Below, in pieces: positions 1-11,200 of a stretch of 64,000 nt of DNA (positions within the stretch are counted from its first letter, which is position 1; each line of letters opens with the position of its first letter). Under the pieces are notes generated by a model that did not search any database, had not been told where the DNA came from, and saw nothing but the letters and a program-made list of their open reading frames with translations. Origin of the DNA: Multifurca ochricompacta (Eukaryota; Basidiomycota; Agaricomycetes; Russulales; Russulaceae). Location of the stretch: the NCBI GenBank assembly GCA_022496185.1, contig WTXG01000025.1:1-64000 (forward strand). The letters run 5' to 3'. A program made the translations under genes and the position numbers.

Positions 1-486
1 AATATAAATGAATGAGTCAAAGTCAACGGGCTGTTCCCGAGTGACAATGTTAAGCGGAAAGTGCCCAAAGCACTGAGACGATCGAGTCAGAGGGTTCAGG
101 GGAAGTCCGGAAGACAAACACCGATGTATTCAATAAGTCGAGTCTAAGGTCTACTGGGTAGCTATAGCGGACTTATATACGTAAGGCAGTGGGCGTCTAC
201 GAGATAAGGTGTGGAGTCAAGTGGGCCAATATCTGAAAGCGGAGGGCGTAAAGCCTGGCTTCTACTGATAGGGAATTAAGTAAGTGTCCGGTCGTATGAT
301 AAGGAGATAAGAGATAAGCGATAAACGTGTAGGTAAATATGTACAAGCAAACGAGTCACGAGGATGGATGAAGGGCATGTGACGGGTCCCACGATGGAGA
401 CGTAATCTGGTAGTGAAGCGTAGGTGGAAGGGAGGGGTTATCGTTGGGCAAGAAAAAGAATGTGGGTAGCGATGGGGTTCGTAACA
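1..486 (-). mobile_element. Inverted LTR of a Ty3/gypsy element, cut by the window edge
   Basis: The reverse complement matches the LTRs at 5406-5998 and 6159-6735 over the TATA region (TATATAAG), the downstream AGACTCGACTT block and the U5 side. The LTR head, TGTTACGAACCCC in reverse, ends at 486. It abuts integrase coding sequence directly, so it is a solo or partial LTR inserted in an older pol gene. The U5 end lies outside the window. Confidence 0.75.
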
Positions 487-1196
487 GCAACGGATCATAC
501 CCCATTTGAATTACTCTACGGGTATACCCCGGACTTCACTATCCCCGTGGGACGTGCCACTGGCATCCCCAGTTTAGACCAACGCCTACAACAGTTACGT
601 CTTGCCCGACGCGACGCAGAGGCAGCTATGAGGCTTAGCAAGACACGTATGACTCGTGATCTAGCTCAATCAGGGCACAATTTCCCAAACGAGGGAGATT
701 ACGTCTGGTTGCAGTCCAAAACATTAAAATCCACCAACGGTCCCAGAAACTAGGTCCCAAACAGTTAGGACCATTCAAAGTACTGAAGAAGCTTAGTGAC
801 CTGGATTACAAATTGGACTTGCCCCCTGCACTGAAAGTCCACAACATATTTCACGTGGACCGCCTCAGTCTATACAAAGGCAACAACGTTAACGGGCTGA
901 TGCCCACACCACCAGACCCCATTACCATAGATGGTGAGGAAGAGTATGAAGTGGACCATATCAGAGACAGCAAAATGTTTGGTCGCACACTCAAGTTCCT
1001 TATCCGATGGAAGGGTTACGGCGAAGGCGAAGATACGTGGGAACCGGAACGGAATCTAACCCATGCACAGGACTCCATTCAGAAGTTCTACCACCAGAAC
1101 CCAGGAGCTCCTAGGAAGATTGCCGCAATCCACTTCGCCACTGCCCCTTGGCAGCCCACACAACTCTATACGGCTTATGAGGACGTTACGCCCTAG
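487..1196 (+). pseudogene. Ty3/gypsy pol fragment: integrase C-terminus plus chromodomain
   Basis: The translation begins in the integrase region (TPFELLYGY) and passes the GDYVWL and VHNIFHVDRLS motifs. It ends in a chromodomain (EYEVDHIRDS, then FLIRWKGYGEGEDTWEPERN) and a TAG at 1194-1196. The upstream part of pol is missing, replaced by the inverted LTR. One base appears lost in the A run at 718-721, which splits the frame. A purine-rich tract (AGGAAGGGGG) lies just before the LTR that starts at 1208, so this is the 3' end of a chromovirus. The chromodomain probably directs integration to marked chromatin, as known for this clade. Confidence 0.85.
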
Positions 1197-1207
1197 GAAG
1201 GGGGTAA

Positions 1208-2110
1208 TGTCACGGCTCTACCTTATTTTTTCCTTTCTCCCTTGAAGATCACATGACTGTGGGAAGATTACCCAGCAGTCTCAACACGTGATCATGGGAA
1301 TGTAGTCGTGACATGGATCATGTGACCGAGTCACATGTAATAGTCACATGCTGCTTAGTCAGCACAAGAGCCACTCAACAATAACAAGTCGATTCTCTAT
1401 TGTGTGTACCACAATAGGCAAGGCCCCACAGTCTAGACGGTTCTAGACCAAGTGGAGCTGTTATCAAGATAAGAGGAGTCCAGCCTAGAAGGTTCTAGGT
1501 AAGTGGAGCTCTAGATAAGGGCCCAGGTTGGGCCATGGCCAATTTTAGCACAGAATCACATGTATCAGTAGATAGACGTGTTCCAGACCTAAGGGCTAGA
1601 CTACATATCAGTTATCTACTCCACAGTGACGTCATTATGACATCACACTGTGGAGCATGATCAGTCAGCAGAGTAAAGCAGCTTACAAATCACAAAGATA
1701 AGGCTCAGTCAGCAATACAGCTGACTGATACTTGCTGATTCTTGCTTACACTCATCGCTTACCTCGTTACACTGAGAAATGTATATAAGACCCTCTGTAA
1801 CAGCCTGTAGCCCCCATCTTGTCCTCTTGGGGCTGCAGGTGAGTAACTGTCTACACGAGTTCGATACATAGTGCTAATGGCATCCTGCCTCCCTGTGTGA
1901 CTCGATCCTTTGGATCTTGTCCTCTTGGGGCTGCAGTTTCTTCCAGTTTCAGAACGCCGTCATCGTGGTTGTATAAACCACAGTGGGTGACACAGTTCCT
2001 GGTCATTACTTAACACGTGACGTTTGCCTCTGCGGTACGCCCAACGACTTAGGTCACCACACCTTTGCCCTTCTTGATTACTAATTGTACACGGAGCTTC
2101 ACCCGTTACA
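1208..2110 (+). mobile_element. Probable 3' LTR of the element whose pol fragment lies at 487-1196
   Basis: Begins TGTCACGG directly after the polypurine tract and contains GTATATAAG near 1788. It most plausibly ends CCCGTTACA at 2110, where sequence of the hAT-like repeat family resumes. The 3' border is inferred from that junction; no second copy is present to prove it. Confidence 0.5.
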
Positions 2111-2135
2111 CCAGGGTTACCCCTGCCAATCACTA
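2111..2135. repeat. Terminal remnant of the GGGTAC-type hAT-like family
   Basis: Twenty-five bases match the right end of the elements ending at 4582 and 17372 (GGGTTACCCCTGCCAATCAC, then TA). The rest of this copy was lost or lies left of the LTR. Confidence 0.5.
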
Positions 2136-2428
2136 AGTAGAACAGGACAGGACTTTTAGTCTGTTCTTCTGTATTCAATACAGGTGCTTAGGACTCACTT
2201 CAAGACTGAGATTCCACTTGAAACCTTTAAGCTTGCACCTTAAAGGAACTTCAATCCCAGAGACTTGTGGCAGGACTTAGCATTGCTACTCAACTTTGCC
2301 CACACATGTGCTCTTTGACTGGCACAACTTAACTTGACTTGACTTAACTTGACTTGATAGAAGTTCTTGAGCCTTGCTAAATGACTTGAACTTTGAATCC
2401 TGACACAGCAGTGCACCTTGCTGTGACA
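2136..2428 (+). mobile_element. 3' part of a second LTR family (same as 13436-14064)
   Basis: Aligns to the right half of the solo LTR at 13436-14064, sharing the blocks AGTCTGTTC, CAGAGACTTGTGGCAGGACT and the end TTGCTGTGACA. The left half is replaced by the hAT-like remnant, so it is a truncated LTR. Confidence 0.65.
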
Positions 2429-3158
2429 TTCGGCTTGGCCTGAGGCAGCTCCAGCTTTCCTGAAGTCTGGGCCAAGCCAAAGCCACCACAGACAGCTTGG
2501 CCCTGGCCTGGCTTGGCCCAAGCCACAGCTTTTGGCAGAGAAATTTATGACATATAACTAGTAGTTATAGTTCAGCTAATCCAAATCTGACTTGGTGTGT
2601 TATGTATTGCATGTCAGAAATGGATCAATATGGCCAGGTCAGATCAATCACTAAGTGTGTGGTACTAACAGCAAGTTGTGTGTTGTGCAGTAGCATGCAG
2701 ACTGCATTTCACCTTCCTGTGATAGTTGATACCTTACTTGATTAGACACAATCCTTCTGAATCTTGGTTACTATAAGCACACTTGTTTACAGTATTTAAA
2801 GGACACTTTTACTGTACAGTTCACTTCAGTTCTGACCATCATAACTGAAGTGAGTATTTTGTTATCTTATCTTTACCTATGTAGCTAATGCATACTAGTT
2901 ACAACTACCATTCTAGGTAAAGACTAATATTATTAGTTCGACCATCATAACTGAATTACAACTACCATTCTAGGTAGTTTGAATTATCTAACCTCAGGCT
3001 GTGTTCATTATTGCAAAGCTATATTGAAGAAAAGTTTGAAATGCCATGATAAACATGATCACATGACCCAATCAACCACTTTGTGATCAGATTTCTACTG
3101 ATTTTGACAATTGCTATTGCACTTGTATGTGCTGTTGAAAGCTGTGGCCTGAGCCAGT
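2429..3158. repeat. Degenerate repeat tract, GGCCAAGCC-rich at its left end
   Basis: Positions 2429-2540 are dense in GGCTTGGCC and GGGCCAAGCC motifs, like 4583-4785 on the far side of the 3159-4582 element, so the two flanks are probably one older element. Positions 2540-3140 are AT-rich and contain an internal direct repeat (ACCATCATAACTGAA and ACAACTACCATTCTAGGTA occur twice between 2835 and 2980). No coding potential was seen. Confidence 0.45.
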
Positions 3159-4582
3159 TAGTGATTGTCAAGGGGTTTCATACCCACGCGGGTAAGTGCC
3201 GCGGGTTTTGCCGGGTACGGGTACGGGTATACAGCTCCCAACCCGTGGAAACCCGTACCCGCGCGGCGGGTTTGGCGGGTATAGGTGCCGATTATGCATT
3301 GATAAGATCAGTAGAAATTTCCGAGATAAAACACATCTGCAGTCACAAAAATACAAGTTCGTCTGATGTATGTACAGGGTGGCGTTAAATATGTTCTAGT
3401 ATTATCCTACAAAATATCAAAGCAGATTAACGGTTGCGATGTAAAATAAAATCCTTATCAGTGATCCACTTTCTGAAAACCATGATACATCGTTTTATTA
3501 ACGCGCGACCAATTCTGCCGGTCTGGCACTATCTAAAATACACTCTAGACTAATATAGACTATTCTATAATTTAATTATCAAATTACTTTATTGAAACAA
3601 GGCCCGCGTGTGTCTACAAGCTGCATGGGGCAGCAACTACATTGCATCGCATGGTGGTCTGACCTCCTTCCTATTAAGGAAGGTTGACTTAAACGCACAG
3701 AAATGTGCATCCAGGGACTGGACAGTCGCGCTTGGATGAAATGAAACCAGAATAATAAAATAATAATTTAAATAAAGGATCCATTTAATCTTCTGAACAT
3801 AAACCACAATTTTTGAGGAATCTTGAGTAGCCATAAATGAACGTGTTGTGTCCAAGTGCTTATCTCCTTGACCGGGATGGCCCGGGCATTTACCCGAATG
3901 CGCAGAAATGCAAAGAACAGTCGCGCTCATATAAAATTGAAACCAGAATAATAAATAAAAATGGAATAATAAACTATCTAATCTTATGACATAAAATAGG
4001 AATCTTGAGGGATCTTGAGTAGCCATAATGAACGCGTTGTGTCCAAGTGCATATCTCCTTGACCGGGATCTCTGGGCTGGATCTCCGAAATGTGCGATGA
4101 AGTAAAGAACTTGCACGCGTTTCATTTTATGGGTAACCCAGGTATCAAAACAATTATCCAGGTGTTACCCCTACCAATTTCTATGTGTTCATCAATTTTT
4201 TTTGCATTCTGTGTAATTATCTGACAGGCTTTTCATCAATGTTCTATAACATCCTATCTAATCATTGCTGTATACTGGATTTTAGTTGTGCTTGTATAAA
4301 ATTGAAAGCAGAATAATAAATAAAAATGGAATAATTAATTATCTTAATCTTCTAACATAAAACAAGAGTCATTGAGGGATCTTAAGCAGCCACAATGAAC
4401 GCGTTGTGTATCTTCTTGGTCCGGGAAGGCCCAGGCCGGTTATCCGAAATGCACGATGCAAGTAAAGAACTTGCACGCATTTTCACGGGTGACCCGCAGG
4501 TTACCCGTACCCGTCACTACGGGTACGGGTACGGGTACGGGTACCAACAAGGATACCCCAGGGTTACCCCTGCCAATCACTA
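3159..4582 (+). mobile_element. Non-autonomous hAT-like element with 8-bp target duplication
   Basis: Begins TAGTGATTGTCAAGGGG and ends in CCCCTGCCAATCACTA, whose complement begins TAGTGATTGGCAGGGG, so the ends are imperfect inverted repeats. It is flanked on both sides by GAGCCAGT (3151-3158 and 4583-4590), an 8-bp duplication as made by hAT transposases; TAGTG fits the hAT terminal consensus. Both subterminal zones carry tandem GGGTAC/GTACCC hexamers (3215-3265 and 4500-4545), probable transposase-binding clusters. Length is 1424 bp, with no transposase ORF. It lies inside the older GGCCAAGCC-rich repeat. Confidence 0.85.
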
Positions 4583-4785
4583 GAGCCAGTGGCTTTGGCT
4601 TTTAGTTTCTCTGAGCCAGGCCAGGCACATCACTAGTTCCAGCCTGGCTTGGCCCAAAAGCCATGGCCTGAGCTGGCAGCTTTGGCTTTTAGTTAATCTG
4701 AGCTGGGCCAAGCCCCTGCTGGGCCATCACCAATGGCTTGGCTTGGCCCAGCTTCTGGCTTTGAGCTGGGCCAGGCACATCACTA
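4583..4785. repeat. GGCCAAGCC-rich repeat with CACATCACTA ends
   Basis: Repeated GGCTTGGCCCA/GAGCTGGGCCAAGCC words fill this stretch. GGCCAGGCACATCACTA occurs twice, near 4631 and at 4769-4785; its complement starts TAGTGATGTGCC, resembling the TAGTG ends of the neighbouring hAT-like family. Probably one or two further hAT-like elements with a different subterminal motif; full borders are not resolved. Confidence 0.5.
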
Positions 4786-4880
4786 AGTGTAGGCTGTGCC
4801 ATACCTGTTCCTCAAACCTGGGTATCAAACAAATATCCAGGGGTTACCCCTGCAACTGCTATATGTTCATTAATTATTTT

Positions 4881-5246
4881 TGTTGAACCAGAGTACCAGT
4901 ACAGAGATACTGGGATAGTGGTCCAACATTATTGTGATCATGTTTAGATAACATTAATTGATGAGATCAAAACATGTTTCACATTAATTAGATAACTGAG
5001 TATAAATATCTCAGATCGATCATGTGATTTGATCACATTCATCACGAGCAAGATAACATGTTCATTTACTTTAATTAGTAGCTGATAATAGTACATCTAA
5101 AAATGTATATAAGTCACTAAACTGCTATAGATGAAGTAGTTGTTATCACATTATTGCAAGCAGCTAAGTCTCTGAATTAACAAGGTGAGATAGATAGTAG
5201 TACAGTAGTATCTAGAATATAAGCCTGCACCATGCCTGTTCCTTCA
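4881..5246 (+). mobile_element. Solo LTR, 366 bp, target duplication ATTTT
   Basis: Runs from TGTTGAACCAG to GCCTGTTCCTTCA and is flanked by ATTTT at 4876-4880 and 5247-5251. It contains TATA-like GTATATAAG near 5104. Joining the flanks restores the hAT-like family sequence. A decayed relative lies near 16478-16692. Confidence 0.8.
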
Positions 5247-5405
5247 ATTTTTGCATTCTGTGCAGTTATCTGACAGGCTTTTCATCAATGTTCTACAACA
5301 TCATATCTAATCTCTGTATACTGGGGTGGATTTTAGTTGCACTTGTATAAAATTGAAACCAGAATAATAAAATAACAATAGAATATTGAATTATCTTAAT
5401 CTTCT

Positions 5406-5998
5406 TGTTACAACCTCTACTGTCCAACCCTGTTTTCTTCACCCTCCCCAATGACAACCCTTCCTTACCACCCACACTACATTTTCTGATCATGTCTCCA
5501 TCCTGGGACCCATCCCGTGCTCTACTTCCATCCCTGTGACCCCCTTTGTACTTATTGACTCGCTGTTTGCTCATGATTGACCCTTATCTCGTTATCCATT
5601 ATCTCTTTATCTTTATGACTGGACACTTACTTAATACCCTATCAGAAGCCAGGCTTTACGCCCTCCACTTCCGTATATTTGGGCCCACTTGACTCTGTAT
5701 CCTTATCTCATAGACGCCCACTGAGTTACATATATAAGTCCGCTGTAGCTACCTTGTAGACCTCAGACTTGACTTATTGAATACATTGGTGCTTGTCTTC
5801 TGGACTTCCCTTTGGATCCTTGAGCTTGGTTGTCTCAGTACTTCTGGTACCCCTCCACTTACCATCATCTTAGAGTACAGCCTCTTTGACTTTGACTCAT
5901 CATGCTGTGACTCCAAGAAGCCTTATTGGTTTCTTATCTGAATCTACGAATTGCGCTGTCACACAAGTCGTGTGGAACGTCCTGCACTGGACATAACA
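5406..5998 (+). mobile_element. Solo LTR of the resident chromovirus family, target duplication CTTCT
   Basis: Begins TGTTACAACC and ends GGACATAACA, flanked by CTTCT at 5401-5405 and 5999-6003. It matches the LTRs at 6159-6735 and 14860-15436 over most of its length, including TATATAAG near 5733 and the AGACTTGACTT block near 5766. It arose by LTR-LTR recombination inside the outer hAT-like element. Confidence 0.9.
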
Positions 5999-6158
5999 CT
6001 TCTGAACATAAAACAAGAGTCATTGAGGGATCTTAAGTAGGGATCAGCAAGGGTTTTCATACCCACACAGGTAAGTGCCGTGGGTTTTGATGGGTACAGG
6101 TACAGGTATACAACTCCCAACCCACCAGAAACCCATACCTGCACAGCAGGTTTGGCAG

Positions 6159-6735
6159 TGTTATGACCCCTACCTAGCAACCCACTTTTCTTTTCTCTCC
6201 TGCACTCAGACCCTGCGCTTCCACCTACGCTACATTTCTTGATCACGTCTCCCTCCTGGGATCTGTCACATGCACTGCTTCCATCCCCATGACCGTGTTT
6301 GTCTTTGTTTATAAACCATTGCTTATGATTGTCTTTCTTATCTTCTTATCTTTATGACCGGACATTTACTTAATTCCCTATCAGAAGCCAGGCTTTACGC
6401 CCTCTGCTTTTGAATATTCAGGCCCACTTGACTCCAATTTCCTTATCTTTAGACGCCCGTTCCCTTATGTATATAAGTCCGCTGTAACTACATTGTAGAC
6501 CTCAGACTCGACTTATTGAATACATCGGTGCTTGTCTTCTGGACTTCCCTTTGAAAGCCTTGACTCAATCATCTCAGTACTTCTGGTACTCCCTGCTTAA
6601 CATTGTCTTAGAGTACAGCCTCTTTGACTTTGACTCTTCCTACATAAACTCCAAGAGGCCTTATTGGTCTCTTATCTGATTACAAACAAATGCTGTCACA
6701 CAAGTTGTGTGGAACGTCCCGCACTGGACATAACA
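6159..6735 (+). repeat. 5' LTR of the chromovirus
   Basis: TGTTATGACC to GGACATAACA, 577 bp. It contains TATATAAG at 6470-6477, and 34 nt from the start of that TATA box lies AGACTCGACTT (6504-6514), which can pair with the bases just after the LTR (6738-6748). The predicted transcript start is about 6500. Confidence 0.9.
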
Positions 6736-6737
6736 TC

Positions 6738-6748
6738 AAGTTGAGTCT
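6738..6748 (+). other. Putative self-priming primer-binding site
   Basis: AAGTTGAGTCT lies two bases after the 5' LTR and is complementary to AGACTCGACTT at 6504-6514 in 10 of 11 positions, the eleventh being a G-U pair. The Tf1/sushi chromovirus group primes reverse transcription by folding the RNA 5' end onto such a site instead of using a tRNA. The mismatch equals a C-to-T change at a CpG, so the ancestral match was probably perfect. Confidence 0.6.
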
Positions 6749-6757
6749 CTTTCCAAT

Positions 6758-8266
6758 GTGGCTTCTTCCAGCCACAGTCAAACCTTGTTCAAAGAAGAGC
6801 TCATCGAACGCAGAGACGAGAATAATCTTTCACAACAGACACTTGGCTCTGCTGTCTGGAAAGACTTTGAATCCAAGTTTGGATACTACGTCTATCACAA
6901 CAGAGGATACCAACCGGTAGAATATGATGATGAGAAAAGAGTTTGGTATCATATCCAATACTTGGAATGATGACACTCTTGGGTTACTACAGGACCCACC
7001 CCATTAGAATTTGGATTAGGACCATGGAGGGAGAACCCCCTGGCCATTATTACCAACTCTGAAGAAGAGTACATAGAACAAGAAAGCGACAACACACTGG
7101 CATTAGCTACTGCTACCCAGGTTGCACTGGAAATTGCTACAATCAGAGCCCCTGCATTAGCAACTCCTCAGACATCCATACAATCCACTGACACTGTCCA
7201 CCCCACCACCATGTCCACCATCACCACACAACTTCCTGACCCCACTCCCAACCCTCCACCTCCTCCTGCCATGACCATTCCAAACATCCCACCTCCATCA
7301 GGATGGCTCTCAGGAGTCTTGCCCCAGACATTCACGGGAGATCGCTCCCAAAGCAAGAAGTTCATTCTGGAATTCACCACTTTCCAGAATTTCAACCATG
7401 ATGTCCCACAAATCATCAACCCATTCCAACGAGCCAACCTCTTTCTATCACTCATTAGAGGAGAAGCCGTAGATGATTGGACAATGGAGCAGTTAGAGTG
7501 GTTGAATGACCAGGTGGCATCTGGATGCCAGACCACCAGCCTCGGGCTTTGGGAAACTGTTGCCCAAAGATTTAAAGATGCCTTCACAGACAGGCAGGCT
7601 AAACAAAAGGCTGCGAGGGAACTAAAGACATTAAAAATGGAAAGAGGGGATTTGGATGCATACATCGCCAAATTCCGCAGCCTGGCTAATTGAGCTGGGT
7701 ATGACACAGATGAAGAGGCCACATTGGACCTTTTCTCACAAGGACTCCCCAATCCCCTGGTAAAGAATATAATCCAGTTCCATCACCCACACACTTGGGA
7801 CAACTGGGTGGATGCTGCACGTTGGCAGCAACAAGACTACCTTGACTTCCAAATGAGATTCGGAGTCAATATGAAGAAGGGGAAGACAAGAGACCAGTGG
7901 AAGGTGGCCTTTGGGGTAAAGGCGCCAGGGCACACTTCAACAAGGGATCCAAACACCATGGATACCTCAGCTGATAGAACCCATGTCCATGCTATGCTAA
8001 CGGAGGACGAGCGGCAGACCCTTATGAAGGAAGGAAGGTGTTTCCACTGCAAAGCCCAAGGGCACATGTCTCGCAACTGCCCAAAGAAGGGAGTACGCAT
8101 AGCTGAGGCCACTACCACCCCCGCCCCAGCCTCCAACAACCCACCCTCAGTCAACAAATGCACCAAGGAAGAGAAGGCCCATGATATATGGGCCAATATG
8201 ATGAAAGAAAGTGAAGAAGTACACCCCATCCTGGTAGAGAAGGCATTTGCCAAGAAGGATTTTTGA
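6758..8266 (+). pseudogene. Chromovirus gag (capsid/nucleocapsid), three premature TGA codons
   Basis: One frame runs from ATG 6758 to TGA 8264-8266 (502 codons) and is broken by TGA at 6968, 6971 and 7691. The capsid-like part spans about residues 180-385 (GWLSGVLPQTFTGDRSQ, then a helical region ending near WQQQDYLDF). A CCHC zinc knuckle (CFHCKAQGHMSRNC, about residues 428-441) follows and binds packaged RNA. Each premature TGA would read Arg as CGA. Pol continues in the -1 frame across the T run at 8261-8265. Confidence 0.85.
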
Positions 8267-11200
8267 CTGGCTCAACCCCATTGGCCTGGGCAAGAGCATT
8301 ACATGTAACTTCTGTATACACTAGTTGGTTCAAATCATTAAAAATACCAGTACATTTTGAAACTGCACAGAAGACGGCCGACTGAGATGTTTTGGTGGAC
8401 TCTGGAGCCACTGATAACTTCATCAGCCAGCGACTCATAAAAGTCCTGGGATTAGGGACAATTACACTCCCTCAAGAAAAAAACATTTGGAACATAGATG
8501 GAATGGCCAATAAAGCTGGGAGGATCACACACTGTACCAACCTCAGCATACAAGTCAGAGAAGATACCAAAACAATCTGTTTCTTCATCACTGATCTTGG
8601 TACCGAGGATCTTATTCTGGGATACCCCTGGCTTGTGGCCTTTGAGCTGAAGATAAACTGGACAGACGCAACTATGAGCAGAGAGTTCTACCCTGTTGTC
8701 ATTACATCGTTAGGGTACGACTATGCCATACAACATCCCACCATCCGGGCCATAGTTATGGGAGAACGAGCTACATGGGATGATCTAGAACCTAGTGATC
8801 AAGTATACTGCTACATGACAAAGGCTTCTGAATTGGCACAAAAAGCAATGGAGGGGCAGGAAGACAAAACCTTTGAAAACACTGTCCCCAAGGAGTACCA
8901 GCGTCACTATAAGGTGTTCTCCGAAGAAGAGTCCCAGCAGTTCCCACCTTCACAACCTTGGGACCATGCCATTGATTTCATACCGGACGCCCCCCCTGCC
9001 ATTGACTGTAAAATTTATCTGTTGTCGCCAAAGGAGCAGGAGGCGCTGACCGCCTTCCTGGAGGAACACCTTGCCAAAGGATATATTTGACCATCCAAGT
9101 CACCCTATGCGTCGCCCTTCTTCTTCATCAAAAAGAAAGATGGCAAACTATGCCCAGTACAGGATTACAGGAGAATCAACGCTTACACCATTTGAAATGC
9201 CTACCCTCTTCTGCTCATACCAGAACTCATCAACACAATGAGGGACAAGGCACTATTCTCCAAAATGGACATTCGTTGGGGGTACAACAACATACATATT
9301 CGCGAAGGAGATCAGGGAAAAGCAGCATTCAAAACCAACCAAGGACTCTTCAAACCCAATGTCATGTTCTTTGGACTAACCAATTCCAAGCAATGATGAA
9401 TCACATATTCCGAGATCTTATACTGACAGGAGAGGTGGTTGTCTACATGGACAATATTCTGGTTGCTACCAAAGATGACCTCCCTCATCATTGAACCCGT
9501 GTCCATCAGGTCCTGGATATTCTACATGATCATGACCTCTACTTGAAACCGGCAAAATGCTCCTTCGAACAGAAAAGCATTGAATACCTAGGAGTCATAC
9601 TCAAGGGAGGACGCATGTGCATGGACCCAGTCAAAGTGCAGGGGATCAGAGAATGGCCAACACCCACAAGTGTTAAAGACGTTCGCTCCTTTATCAGGTT
9701 CTGTAACTTCTATTGACACTTTGTTAGAGGTTTCTCTGGAATTGCTTGTCCACTGAACAACCTCCTGAAAAAGGACACACCATGGCACTGGGATATGCCC
9801 CAACAAGAAGTGTTCGAACAGATTAGAGACATTGTAGGAGCAGAACCTGTGCTCATTCAACCAGATCTAAACCAACCCTTTGAGCTGGAGGTAGATGCCT
9901 CCCACTTCACAAATGGAGCTGTGCTGTACCAGCGTGACACTGTGCAGATTCTACACCCAGTGGCATACTATTCTGAGACCTTCTCCCCAGCCGAATGAAA
10001 TTATGACATTTGGGATAGAGAATTGCTTGCCATCGTCAAAGCTTTACGCCACTGGCGACCCTATCTAACTGGTGCCCCTCATAAAACCATCATCCACACT
10101 GACCATTCCAACCTGCTGTACTGGAAAGAACCCCATAAAATCAGCCGACACATAGCACGAGAAGTTTTAGAGCTGGAGGAATACAATTTCACCCTGAAAC
10201 ACATTGCAGGAAGTCATAACACATGGGCGGATGCATTGTCACGAAGACCAGACATGCACACTGGTAGTGTTTAAAAGTCCGGTCCAGTCCAGTTTTTTCA
10301 ATATATTTCATGTGGACTGGACTGGCAACTGGTCTATAGTAACTCAAATATACTGCAACTGCAGACTGGACCACTTAGGACCAGTCCATACCAGTCTGGT
10401 TTCGGTCCAACAACCGGTTGCAACTGGTTTTCATGCAACCAGTTCAGAACCAGTCTGAACCAGTCCGAACTGGTCAGAGGTCAGTTCCCAGACACTTTCA
10501 AGACAAGAGATAAGCTAAAGTTAACCACATAAACTAAACTGTAGGAATATTGGTCATATATCATGGACTGGTTATTACAAGGAAAGATTAGATTAGATAA
10601 AGACAGAGCATTCTAATATAGATAACTACCATTAAACACTGCACAGAATGCAGATAGTGATGGATGCATAAGGCTTAAGGCAATCAGAGACACTCAGAAT
10701 TGTGCATAGAGCAAGTATATTACTATTACTACTATCCTACAAAGTTTCAGATCAGATCATGCATCTGATCTGAAGTGAGACAAGAATCAGTTACAGTGAC
10801 TCAAAAAGGTGATTCAATGATGCATCAGATTAAATTGCCTATATCTCCATGAATACCACTCATAATTACATCATTCCTTTTTTGGTATAAAGCTATTATG
10901 TACATCTGCCAGGCCTACACCAAACACGTGGCTCTGTTTGGCCTAGCTTTGTTATTAATTTACAAATAACCAGAGAGTGCCAAACATTGAATCACATTTT
11001 TGAGTCACTGTAACTGATTCTTGTCTCACTTCAGATCAGATGCATGATCTGATCTGAAACTTTGTAGGATAGTAGTAATAGTAATATACTTGCTCTATGC
11101 ACAATTCTGAGTGTCTCTGATTGCCTTAAGCCTTATGCATCCATCACTATCTGCATTCTGTGCAGTTTTCAATGGTAGTTATCTATATTAGAATGCTCTA

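Noticed and set aside
3637..4125. Minus-strand frame of 162 codons inside the hAT-like element as a transposase
   Set aside because: No hAT dimerisation or catalytic motif; it is not kept open in the sister copies at 6038-17372 and 17426-18687.
10204..10458. Plus-strand frame spanning the RNase H end and the fold-back element
   Set aside because: It crosses the insertion junction at 10265 and is only open by chance.
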